Positions 18,428 through 27,982 of a stretch of DNA of 64,000 nucleotides are shown here, piece by piece. The translations under genes and the position numbers were made by a program. How positions within the stretch are numbered: position 1 is the stretch's first letter; each line of letters begins with the position of its first letter. The notes below the pieces were generated by a model. The model was not told the origin of the DNA, ran no database searches, and saw nothing but the letters and a program-made list of their open reading frames with translations. Source of the stretch: Neoarius graeffei (taxonomy: Eukaryota; Chordata; Actinopteri; Siluriformes; Ariidae). The DNA is taken from the NCBI RefSeq assembly GCF_027579695.1, contig NC_083579.1, positions 69,886,871 through 69,950,870 on the forward strand. The letters are read 5' to 3'.

Positions 18428-18690
18428 ATGCCACGTAGATGTGTTGCTGGCCGGTGCAGCAACACGACAGCAGGTGGATTGACGTTGCATTCATGGCCCA
18501 AGAATGTTCAAACTGCAAAGATTTGGACGCGTTTAGCGAAACGTTCACGGGCACATTCAAGCACCGACGAAGTGGTCTCTCCTCCGCTCTGCACATTTTA
18601 CTGAGGACTCATATGAGACCTCTGATCTGTTGAGGAGCATTGGCTATAAACCCGTACTGAAAGAGGGTGCAGTACCAACAATTAAATAAA
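18428..18690 (+). pseudogene. THAP zinc-finger domain remnant 1, frameshifted
   Basis: The ATG at 18428 opens MPRRCVAGRCSNTTAGGLTL and then HSWPKN, the C2 half of a THAP DNA-binding domain. After about 35 further codons the frame breaks. In the next frame the expected remainder is seen: SAHFTEDSYE, SIGYKP and GAVPTI before a TAA. The third zinc ligand, expected before SAHF, is Arg (CGC). THAP domains begin P-element and Kolobok transposases and host THAP proteins. A TTAA followed by AGGAGAGACGCAG at about 18155 could be the transposon edge. Non-functional. Confidence 0.75.
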
Positions 18691-18738
18691 ACTACAAGAA
18701 AAGGAAAGCATTTATTTTATTTATTTATTAAAAAAGGA

Positions 18739-19106
18739 AGGGGTGGCACGGTGGTGTAGTGGTTAGCGCTGTCGCCTCACAGCAAGAAGGTCTCGGTTCG
18801 AGCCCCGTGGCCGGCGAGGGCCTTTCTGTGCGGAGTTTGCATGTTCTCCCCGTGTCCGTGTGGGTTTCCTCCGGGTGCTCCGGTTTCCCCCACAGTCCAA
18901 AGACATGCAGGTTAGGTTAACTGGTGACTCTAAATTGACCGTAGGTGTGAATGTGAATGGTTGTCTGTGTCTATGTGTCAGTCCTGTGATGACCTGGCGA
19001 CTTGTCCAGGGTGTACCCCGCCTTTCGCCCGTAGTCAGCTGGGATAGGCTCCAGCTTGCCTGCAACCCTGTAGAACAGGATAAAGCGGCTAGAGATAATG
19101 AGATGA
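18739..19106 (+). repeat. tRNA-derived SINE, copy D
   Basis: Complete SINE flanked by ATTAAAAAAGGAA on both sides (18726-18738 and from 19107), a clear target-site duplication. Confidence 0.93.
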
Positions 19107-19822
19107 GATTAAAAAAGGAAAGTAAGTTCACTTGCACCAGTTCTCCTGGAGTGTGAGCCGAGGGTTGTTGGTAAAACCTGGGGCGGAATGGGATGCGACA
19201 TATCACTCGGGCAGTGACCTCCCCGCGGTTGCTGCTAAAACCAGTGACGTCCCGTCCCGGGTTTTAGTAATTGCCCGAGCGGAGCAGTAATGGTGGAGTA
19301 CTCAGTAATGGAGAAAATGGAGAATGAGTGGCGCAGTCGTCAGATTTCTCTCCTGGATATTGCTGCCATCTCGCCCTTATGTGGAAGAAGTGAATGAACG
19401 GAGAACTGAACGAACAACTGAAAGTCAGATTGTTTCAAAACAATCGGCCACAAGATCGGCCTTCAAGAATCGAGAACACAGACGGGTAAGCTCCGACTTT
19501 CATCTGGATATAAAACAACAAAAACAATACATTGTTTGCGTGCATTTAGATTAATACATGTAACTGGTATTGTGTGTTTAAGTTACCGGTATAAGATTAT
19601 TTAATTTGCTTCAGAATGTGATTGTCTCAGTTTATCTGATTATTTAATTAGCCTTTTACATTTTATTAGTGAAAATGCATGCATGTACATGTATGTTGCA
19701 TAAGTTATAACACCCATCCTGTTTTAATGAGAGTCAATCCCCAATCAATGAAGTCAAATCAGTCTTGGTTGAGCAAGTCGGTAACGGTATTTCTTACTTT
19801 CACCATAAATTTTTATTCATAT
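19107..19822. other. Non-coding stretch with an imperfect inverted repeat
   Basis: An imperfect hairpin lies near 19172-19275: GTAAAACCTGGGGCGGAATG is paired with CCCGTCCCGGGTTTTAGTAA. The position after THAP remnant 1 suggests it belongs to the same transposon or gene remnant. No convincing exon is seen; the short open frame at 19324-19554 has no recognisable motif. Confidence 0.4.
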
Positions 19823-20380
19823 GACTTTGGTCTAGGCGGCACGGTGGTGTAGTGGTTAGCGCTGTCGCCTCACAGCAAGAAGGTCCTGGGTTTGAGCCCC
19901 GGGGCCGGTGAGGGCCTTTCTGTGTGGAGTTTGCATGTTCTCCCCGTGTCCGCGTGGGTTTCCTCCGGGTGCTCCGGTTTCTCCCACAGTCCAAAGACAT
20001 GCAGGTTAGGTTAACTGGTGACTCTAAATTGACCGTAGGTGTGAATGTGAGTGTGAATGGTTGTCTGTGTCTATGGCTACGTTCACACTGCAGGCTGAAG
20101 TGACTCAAATCCGATCTTTTCGCCCATATGTGACCTGTATCCGATCTTTTATTGACAATATGAACGACACAGATCCGATTTTTTCAAATCCGACCCAGGC
20201 CGTTTGGATATGTGGTCCTAATTCCGATTCCTATCCGCTCTTTTCATATGCGACTTCAGTCTGAACTGCCAGGTCGCATTCATCCGACTTACACGTCATC
20301 AACAAGCCACAAACGTCACTATTCTGCGCTGAAGTAGGCGGCGGGTCTCTCAAAAAAGTTACAACAACATGGCACATAAT

Positions 20381-20763
20381 CACGGGCGCAGATAGAGGGT
20401 GGGACGAGTCAGGTTTAAATTCACCTCGTTCGGTCCCCCCCACTTATAGGGAGGAAAAAACGTCTATGCTGTCTTTCTTTGCATAAGGCAAACCTCACGG
20501 AAAAATCAAAAGACTAATTACCATTCGGTTTATTGAGGTGCACAGCAGTGTATACATAGTTGCAACAACTCACATAAAACAAAGACTGATATTCGGTTGG
20601 TTGAGCTGCGCAGACTGCACAGGTTGCGAGCTCGAGCTTGGTTGCTATGGTTACTAACAACAAGTTTGACAGGCATATCAGGGTTGGGGTTGGTTTGCTG
20701 GCAGCTTTGTCCCCCCCCAGTTTTTTGTCCCTCCCAGTTCAAAAAACGTATCTGCGCCCCTGC
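20381..20763. mobile_element. Small inverted-end element nested in the Harbinger-like element
   Basis: GGGCGCAGATA near 20382 and TATCTGCGCCC near 20750-20760 are inverted. A clear target duplication is not visible. A hAT-type MITE is likely but not proven. Confidence 0.45.
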
Positions 20764-20812
20764 GCATGACATCAATGCGAGGGACGCTTCGGGCTGTGAA
20801 GGTTCTGAATCT

Positions 20813-20907
20813 TCTCAATGGAAGGACGCAGAGGTTAGGGAGCTGATTTCCATTTGGGGGGATGCAGCTATTCAAGCTAGATTGGATGGGTCATACCGCA
20901 ACTGGGC
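20813..20907 (+). pseudogene. Myb/SANT-like domain fragment of a Harbinger accessory protein
   Basis: One frame reads SQWKDAEVRELISIWGDAAI and then QARLDGSYRN. The WKDAEV...LISIWGD...LDG...RN pattern matches the start of the Myb/SANT-like (trihelix) domain that helps Harbinger transposases bind their ends. It is cut off before the second half of the domain. Confidence 0.65.
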
Positions 20908-21299
20908 GGTTTTACTTCCGTAAACACTGGCCATGCTCACTGCGTGTGACGTCGTCGTATCCTGCAATGCGCATGCGGAACACTTTTAGGTCGCTTTTCG
21001 TTCATACTGAGGATCACATACAAGTCGCATATATTTGTTAATGTGAACGACCTCACAAAAAAATCGGATTTCACAAAAAAATCGGGATTGAGCATTAAGC
21101 CTTGCAGTGTGAACGTAGCGTATGTGTCAGTCCTGTGATGACCTGGCGACTTGTCCAGGGTGTACCCCGCCTTTCGCCCGTAGTCAGCTGGGATAAGCTC
21201 CAGCTTGCAGCTAGAGATAATGAGAATGAGATGAGACTTTGGTCTATAGCTGTCAAAGGCCTCGGCCTTAAAACCGGTTACTGCTGTGACGTCACGCAC

Positions 21300-22745
21300 T
21301 CAGGCCATCCTTAAAAAAAAAAACAGTTTCCTGTCCACCGGGTGAGCAAAAAAATTTTCAGTCGGGAGGGAGGGATTTTTTTTTTTAATATATGGATGGA
21401 TAAGAAATCGCAATGCTGTGTTTGCTTTTTTCAGTACTTTTTTATTACAAAAGCAGACACATTTAATAAAACATGACAGTTTAATCAACTGAAACGTGTA
21501 CAAAAACTTTAAGTTAGCATTTTAAATGCTGACTGCAACATTTGCAAAACTTTTACAAAGGTACTTAAAATGTCCGACACACGGACTTTTTGTAGTTCTA
21601 AATCGACCGTTAGGCCTAGTTCGGATGAAATTACACTATTAAAATGATCACTGAATGATTTGTTTTTCTGAATCTTTACTATTTTGTTGTTCGCTAGAAT
21701 ACCATTTTGCGATTTCACACTTAAGCAAATGTTTGAAAACTCCGGATCTCCTTTCTTCATGGTGGCTGCCATTTTTTTGTGCCGCACGGCGCATGCGCAG
21801 AGCTGATTCAATTCTATATTCTGCGCGGAATGCAGGGCTTTCCATACAGCCGGCTACTTTAATGACTTATTTTTGTAGCCCACAGGCTCTAAATATTAAT
21901 TTTCGATTTTAATAAAATTAAATGTTTATCTAACGGACTGACAATAATGTCAAACTGAACCGCACTCATTTAAGTTGTGATTCGCGCTGTTTGTATCGAT
22001 AACCACAAATTCCCCGCCGACTTCGTTGATCAAGGGAGAGTAACTCATCCGCGGCCCCGACATGTGGTGTGTGCGCGCGCGCACTCGGCGGAGGCAGTAG
22101 TGTGTCGGGGCCATCGGAGGGAACAGAAGCAGAGATGATGCTTATTTTGTCTCCAGTAAACCAGTCTTCTCTTGTTCAATTACGTGCTGGCATCAAAAGA
22201 CACCGTTGGTTGTAAATGAAACTAAACTGAGTTGTTGGAGTGTATTTTCATACACAAATGGAGAAATGTTCGCTGAGTGTTTAATTGTGTAGCCACCACT
22301 GCAGACCGTTGTCGTTGTTAATTCATAGCATGCTCAGTTGCGTGAATGCGTCATGCACCGAAAATAAGAGATTTACAAGCCAGGAACACCTCATGATGCA
22401 ATACGCAAGAAAAGAAAGATTTACTGCCATTTTACTTTGTATTTGAGTAAAGTGAATAAATAAATGGTCTGTGGAAAATACATTTAATCCTGGGAACTGC
22501 GTGCACAGGAGTTTATTTTGTGTTTACTCTGCCCCCCCGGCTGGCTACTTATTTGTCATGGCTGGCTAGTATGAGCCTTAGTGGAAAGCCCTGGGAATGC
22601 GGAAATGTCAAGTTCGATTTTAGATTTACAAACCCGAAAAAAATGTCGAAAAACCGGCGTAAAAAAAAAAAAAAATTCAACTGCATAAATGGCACTCACC
22701 CGGACGGTGGACCGGAAACAGAATATTTTTTTAATAATGGCCTCA
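21300..22745. mobile_element. DNA transposon with long inverted ends and TCA duplication
   Basis: GGCCATCCTTAAAAAAAAAA (21303) followed by CAGTTTCC.GTCCACCGGGTGAG mirrors the right end CTCACCCGGACGGTGGACCG...TAATGGCC (to 22742). TCA flanks both sides. No transposase is visible. Harbinger-like by the 3-bp target, low certainty. Confidence 0.6.
21827..22599. mobile_element. hAT-like element with 6-bp duplication GGAATG, nested
   Basis: CAGGGCTTTCCA at 21833 is mirrored by TGGAAAGCCCTG ending 22593, with GGAATG immediately outside on both sides. 761 bp, no ORF with recognisable motifs. Confidence 0.7.
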
Positions 22746-22852
22746 GGGCTGGCTGGCTCAGCAGGGCAGCTCGAATGCCAACTTTGCGGTCGATTTTAAG
22801 TCTCATATTTTATTCCCATTTATGCAGCATACAAGCGTCAAGGATGGAGATA

Positions 22853-23365
22853 CTATCCACTCAGACATATATTGAAAAATAAAGGTTCTGCGTAATCTCC
22901 TTTAATGATTTTCTCTGCCCACTTCCTGGTTTGTGAAATGTACAAATCATGGACACTGAGCAGGGGAGCACCAATGATCCTTTCTGCTGACCTTACTGTT
23001 CGCTGCAGTCTGTTCCTGCCCTGTTTTGTGGCTGCTCCGGACCGGACCATGATGGATGCGCACAGGACGGATTCAGTGACAGCGGTACAGAACTGTGTCA
23101 GACCATACTTTCTGAGTTCCACAGAAAGTACATCCTCTGCTGGACTTTTTTAAGGATGGAGTTGATGTTGGATTCCCACTACAAGTCAGGTGAAATGGTA
23201 GTTCCCAGGAACTTAAAGGTCTCCACATTTGACACGAGACTGCTGGATATTGTGAGCGGGAGCATTGCACATGGGCTGAATCCCAATATCATCTCCACCA
23301 TCCTGAGCGTGTTTAGCTCCAAGTTACAAGCCTCAACGCCAGGCATTGCTCGAATGCCCAACCAA
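22853..23365 (-). mobile_element. LINE reverse-transcriptase C-terminal fragment
   Basis: On the minus strand two frames give NVETFKFLGTTISPDL and then LRKYGLTQFCTAVTESVLCA, GAATKQGRNRLQRTVRSAE, IIGAPLLSVHDLYISQTRK. This is the thumb/post-RT region of a common fish non-LTR retrotransposon; I cannot name the clade. Frameshifts and stops show it is dead. Confidence 0.72.
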
Positions 23366-24310
23366 GATGCTCGGGCAAAAATATTTTAGCGAGTTAGGCC
23401 CATTCAGGCATACCTATGGTTGGCTTCTTTAAGCACAAAAATTATTTTCGAGCGAGTACATTACAAAAAACAAGACGTATCAACCAGCACCCTTGCCTCC
23501 CCTGTGATTGCCATTTTGTTTTTTTTCCCTCCCAATTTGTAACGGCGATTCTGATTGGCTTGCATGTGCATTTGTGCTTTTCATCACTACGAGTGGTCGC
23601 TGGTGCCCTCTACATTTTCCCGGGTTGACGTCAGGACGTCCACATATATATGTAAAAAAGCTAGTGGTAAGTAAAGTCAATGAATGGAAAGACATGCTTT
23701 TGTGTCTCAAACAGTAAACCACACCCTCTACAATAAATATTTACATAGTGAATTATCCCATAGATTAATATAACTTACCCCATTTATCATTAAAAATAAA
23801 TGTTTTTGAAAAAACATGTACTTTTGTCTAAATAACACAATTATACTCCTAGAAAACATACCAGTATTGCCTTGTACCGTGTACTTAAACTTGCCGAAAT
23901 ACCGCAAAAATTTAGGGCAAAAGGAAATTCGAAGGGGGCAAAAAATTTTTGAAGTCATTTAAGGTGTCAGAAGTTAAAATACATATCACGGGTAAATTCA
24001 GGAGCAAGATCAATGTAATTCTTCTATTTTATATTAAACTTTGGTCAAATATCTGTAACATTCTGCATTCTCTGCAATTTTTTTACCTTGCGCAATATCA
24101 GAAAAATTCAGTTGAAATCAAGCCATTTGAGGTGAATTGGTCCGCCTCTGAAAAAAACTTGGCATTTGGATTTCCTGGCAAACATTGATTTTCATGACAT
24201 CATCTGCGGGACGCCTCCCTCTGAATCCTACGTCAGCACTGGTTTGTTTATGAGAAAACGACCTGGTGGTTTTCTGCAAATTTCTTCAACGTTATCGCAC
24301 AATTATTAAA
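23366..24310. other. No gene recognised
   Basis: AT-rich sequence without a convincing exon. The stretch before THAP remnant 2 (from about 24200) is probably its 5' flank or UTR. No target duplications could be paired here. Confidence 0.35.
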
Positions 24311-24484
24311 ATGGTCAACAGATGTATCGTAGGAGGGTGTAGCAACACCAATCTTGATGGGATCAGTACTCATCATTTTCCAAAAGACCAGACAATGAGA
24401 GAGAAATGGGAGTGCTTGGTCTACACAGGCTGTGCACTGAAACCATGCAAAGCTCTTGCAGCCTGCTCGCGCTTTCGCAGATAA
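24311..24484 (+). pseudogene. THAP zinc-finger domain remnant 2, truncated
   Basis: The ATG at 24311 gives MVNRCIVGGCSNTNLDGIST, then HHFPKDQTMREKWECLV. This matches the first half of a THAP domain (two Cys ligands, FPKD, W). Afterwards the frame reads YTGCALKPCKALAACSRFRR and stops, without the distal Cys-x2-His or AVPTIF box. It may be a first exon with a missed splice donor or a truncated remnant; no gene continues downstream that I can see. Confidence 0.65.
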
Positions 24485-24866
24485 TGCCATGAATCTGGCT
24501 CCAGACTCCCTTGGGATTTTTCCAGACACGTTTTATTTTATTTTTTTCTGCTGTAGACAGATGGCCTTGTGCAAAATTACCCTTCTGGATGAGTGTGTAA
24601 ATGAACATACTTTCATATAAAAAAAAAACAACACAAAAATGGTCCAGAATATGCATTTTAACATCTTACTTGGACAGAAAGAGATGGAATTATCAAATGT
24701 CAGAGGTTCAGCAGACCCAAGGTGGCTCCCCAGTGAAGTTAAATCCTTTCAGATAAGCCTCAAGGCCAGGGCCAGTGTGTGATTTGCTCAATCGAGTGAT
24801 CTGAAATGAAGAAGCGCTGAGAGTCAGTTTCAAGCTTTCAGTAGTCAGGGTTATTATGTGACTATT
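24485..24866. other. No gene recognised
   Basis: Flanking sequence up to the large gypsy element. No motif or inverted end was identified. Confidence 0.3.
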
Positions 24867-24870
24867 CATG

Positions 24871-26770
24871 TGTGATGGATTGGGCAATGCTCTCCAATCT
24901 GACGCTGATTAGTTACTTGCTCCTTTTTGTTGTTGGTTGAGCCGTGAGTACCAGGGACTTTTACGTTGATAAATTTGGCTCTGGGACGTGACGTTGGTCT
25001 CTTTCCGTCCTGCTGTTGTGCTGGGAGCAAAAACGCCAGCTGGTGTGTGGGTTGCTGCTGGCTGGGAACATTATCCGGGAGGTTCGGTGCTTTGAGGTAG
25101 GCATTTAATATTAGTGCTGTTTGATATGTCCACTCGTTGCATTGTCTAGTGGTTTGGGAGTTGACTCTGCGGCTGTATCCCGTTTTTAGTCGCGTCCATG
25201 TTGGAACTGCACCCTGCTGTGGATCTACTTTCACTTGAGCGCGTTTAGCTACTGCATCTGTGCTTGTGGTACAACTTTTTTTTGTGAATTGGCGTTTCGC
25301 CCCATCGCCTGGGCCCTATTGCAGACCTGCTTGGCTGTTACTAAATCGTTGGGTTTGGAGTGGCCGAGGGGTTGGCTCATGTGTGTTTGACCACAGTCAG
25401 TGTGGTCCTAGTGTGACGTGACCGAAACGTGGATCTATGCCGGGGATTGTAAAGCAGCTACAGGGGGTTGCTGTTTTGTCGCTGTAGTAATTGTGCCATT
25501 TCCGGTTCACCTGCCCATCTTACTTTGGACTGTTGATTATTTGATTTGATTGATTTTTGTTGTTTTGGTTAATTTGGTTTTGTTTATTTTATTGTTTTTT
25601 TTTTTCTGGCCCTCTGTCCGGAGCTGGGGCACCAGTCTCCTGTTTGTGTATCTGTGAAGCCTTGTCACAGTATGTGTGTGTGTCTGTGTGCGTGTGTGGT
25701 TGTGAGTGTCTTACCCTAGGCATGGCACGGGAGGCGACTGTTCACACCGTTCCCTGCTATCGTGGGGCTGGCTTAGCCCCCTTCTCTACTGCTATACAAA
25801 GTTAAGTTACATCTGCTCCTTATGGGGTATGTAATTAGTACCATGCAGTAGAATTTGTAATACTTGCCATTGAGTGTCTTCTCTTTTTTCTCTCCCCTGG
25901 GCAGGTGCGGAGGCGCCGCCATAGCACGCCGGACTTTAGGTGGCGGATTCTTTCACTTTTCCATCGTTCTGTGCACTTGGGTGATTATTGTTATTTGTCT
26001 GTAGTGTTTATGATTATTTGTTTGTAGTGTTTCTTAGTTTTAGTTGAAGTGTGTTTTTTTTCTTTACTTTTGTGTGGTTTTTTTCTTGGTCTTCTGCTGT
26101 CCCTTTTTACCATGCTGCTACTGGCTAGCCTCATTCCTGTGCCACCCTTGTAAGAGTAGCACTATTGCCCCATTCTGTACCAGGGTGTTCTGTGACATTG
26201 GGGGCAGTCCCCCCCTCCCGCACGTGCCGTGCCGTGGGTGTGTGCCGTGTGAATGTGGTTGGCCACATTCTCCCTGTAATTATATGTCTTAGGGTATCAC
26301 ACTAGGGTTAGTGCCATACTTATCATCTTGACTTCTCTTGTAGCTGGCTTTTGCACAATCACCTGCATTGTTGCACATTTGTATGTATTTTTATGATGTT
26401 GATTTGTTAGGCGACTGGATGTATTATGTGTATGGAATATTGTAGCCTTCTGATTGGTGCATGACTGACTCAAGGTGTATATACCTGAATTCGTTTCTAT
26501 CCTTGAACATTGTTATTAAACTGGTTTGGCCTGATCAGTCAACCTGTATTTATTGTACACTGCTCTTAACGTTTTATACCCTGTGAAAAGAATAAATGAA
26601 TTTGAACTTGATATGAATTTGAACTTGACTCCTGCCTAAGAGTGCTTCGAACCTGTGCCCTGGTATTATTAATTTGGGAGGTAATGTTATTTTCCTAGGT
26701 TGTCCTTCCCCACCCTAGGTGGCATAGTCGAGCAAATACTAAATTTTATTATTAACGTGCCACTGTTACA
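24871..26770 (+). repeat. 5' LTR of the large gypsy element
   Basis: About 1.9 kb. It has a TG-rich tract near 25670, the putative promoter word GTGTATATACC near 26476 and AATAAATGAATTTGAACTTG near 26591, followed by a near-direct repeat of GAATTTGAACTTG. Confidence 0.9.
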
Positions 26771-26998
26771 ACTGGTGTAGTCAGCAGGATCGCACTCTTA
26801 AGGCAGAGATTGAAACGAGTGTATTGTGTGAATTGAGTGCTGGTGTTATTTTAATTTGTTTTATTTTGTTTATCAGGAGTGGGGATCGTGGACCGGCGTG
26901 GCTCGAGGTTTGGTTTGGCGGCAGAGCAGCAACTTCCCATTAGGCCAGTTGAGACTGCTTTGAGGTAGGGGGTTGTTGGTATTGGTGGTATTGTTGAG

Positions 26999-27982
26999 AT
27001 GGAGGAAGAAATGCAACAACTGAGAGACCGGATTGCCCAGTTGACTGCTGAAAATGAGCGGCTCAGTCAACGGCCAGCTGCTGACTTGGGACAACCACAG
27101 GAGGCAGCTGTAGAGCCTATTCCAACACCTCAGGTGGGTGTAGAGCGCGTTGTAGTTATCCCTAGAGACCGTAAGTGTCCAAAATTTAATGGTAGGACAG
27201 GGCTTAAGATTGTTGAATGGATTGAAGAAGTGCAGGCTTGTATGCGGTCTAAACGGTTGCCTCTCGTTGATCAGGCTGACTTCATTTATGATCATTTAGA
27301 AGGTGAGGCGAAAGATGAGATCAAGTACCGCCCTCCTACCGAGCGAAAAGACTCTGAGAAGATTTTGGATGTTTTGCGAGAGCTTTATGGTTGTAGTCAA
27401 TCCTATGTAACACTACAGCAGGCCTGTTTTTCCCGGCAACAGCAGGAGGGTGAGACGTTACAAGAATTTTCTTTAGCCCTTATGGCTTTAATGGATCAGG
27501 TTCAGAGACGTGCGCCTAATGGTGTGCCTAACTCTGAAGTTCTTCTTCGTGATCAATTTATTGAACATGTTCTGGACAATAGCCTTCGTCAAGAGTTGAA
27601 GCAGTTCGCTTGGCGTACACCTGAAGCAACACTCTTGGAAGCGCGTAAAGAAGCCATCAGGTGGGAACAGGAAGGACTTCCTGGTGGAGCTAGGGAGCGA
27701 AGCTTTTCTTTGCCAGCTGCTTATGGCGTACAGTATGGCATGCAAGGCCATTTCCCCATAGCCTCTCCGGCGCCCGCAGCAACCAGTGATTCCGAGTGGA
27801 AAGAACTCTTTAAAAAGCAACAGGAGCAGCTAGATCGGCTAACACAAGCAGTGGCTTCCCTACAGCAGGCACCAGTGCAGAGTCGCCCCCCACGCACTGG
27901 GCCTTTGATATGTAGGAGGTGCCAGCAACCAGGGCATTTTGCGAGAGAGTGCGATGGACCAAGAGTTCCTTTCCGGCCGTGA
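26999..27982 (+). CDS. Gag protein of the large gypsy element
   Basis: 327 codons from ATG at 26999. An N-terminal coiled-coil-like segment (MQQLRDRIAQLTAENERLSQ) is followed by a capsid region with CPKFNG, WIEEVQACM, FIYDHLEGEAKDEIKYRP and ILDVLRELYG. This resembles the Gag from which vertebrate PNMA proteins derive. Near the C-terminus a second heptad-like stretch precedes one zinc knuckle CRRCQQPGHFAREC (CX2CX4HX4C). It ends at TGA 27980-27982, overlapping pol. Gag forms the particle and packages RNA. The frame is fully open. Confidence 0.88.
   Translation: MEEEMQQLRDRIAQLTAENERLSQRPAADLGQPQEAAVEPIPTPQVGVERVVVIPRDRKCPKFNGRTGLKIVEWIEEVQACMRSKRLPLVDQADFIYDHLEGEAKDEIKYRPPTERKDSEKILDVLRELYGCSQSYVTLQQACFSRQQQEGETLQEFSLALMALMDQVQRRAPNGVPNSEVLLRDQFIEHVLDNSLRQELKQFAWRTPEATLLEARKEAIRWEQEGLPGGARERSFSLPAAYGVQYGMQGHFPIASPAPAATSDSEWKELFKKQQEQLDRLTQAVASLQQAPVQSRPPRTGPLICRRCQQPGHFARECDGPRVPFRP

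Larger units (their letters stand above)
20072..21123 (+). mobile_element. PIF/Harbinger-like DNA transposon, non-autonomous
   Basis: Termini GGCTACGTTCACACTGCAGG at 20075 and CAGTGTGAACGTAGCG ending 21120 are inverted and flanked by TAT (20072-20074, 21121-21123); TATG is also possible. The interior retains part of a Myb/SANT-like DNA-binding domain, typical of the second Harbinger protein. It inserted into SINE copy E. Confidence 0.75.
19823..21246 (+). repeat. tRNA-derived SINE, copy E, split by a Harbinger-like element
   Basis: GACTTTGGTCTA at 19823-19834 and 21235-21246 brackets the SINE. The SINE is interrupted after GTGTC/TAT at 20074 and resumes with TATGTGTCAG at 21121. The distal end (AGCTTGCAGCTAGAG) has a small deletion. 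Confidence 0.92.

Noticed and set aside
18155..19822. Complete Kolobok element around THAP remnant 1.
   Set aside because: The left TTAA edge is plausible but I could not find a matching inverted right end, so only the THAP remnant is reported as a feature.
27919..27982. A start codon for pol at the beginning of its open frame.
   Set aside because: The frame opens at GTG inside the gag zinc knuckle; there is no ATG context there, so a frameshift product is more likely.
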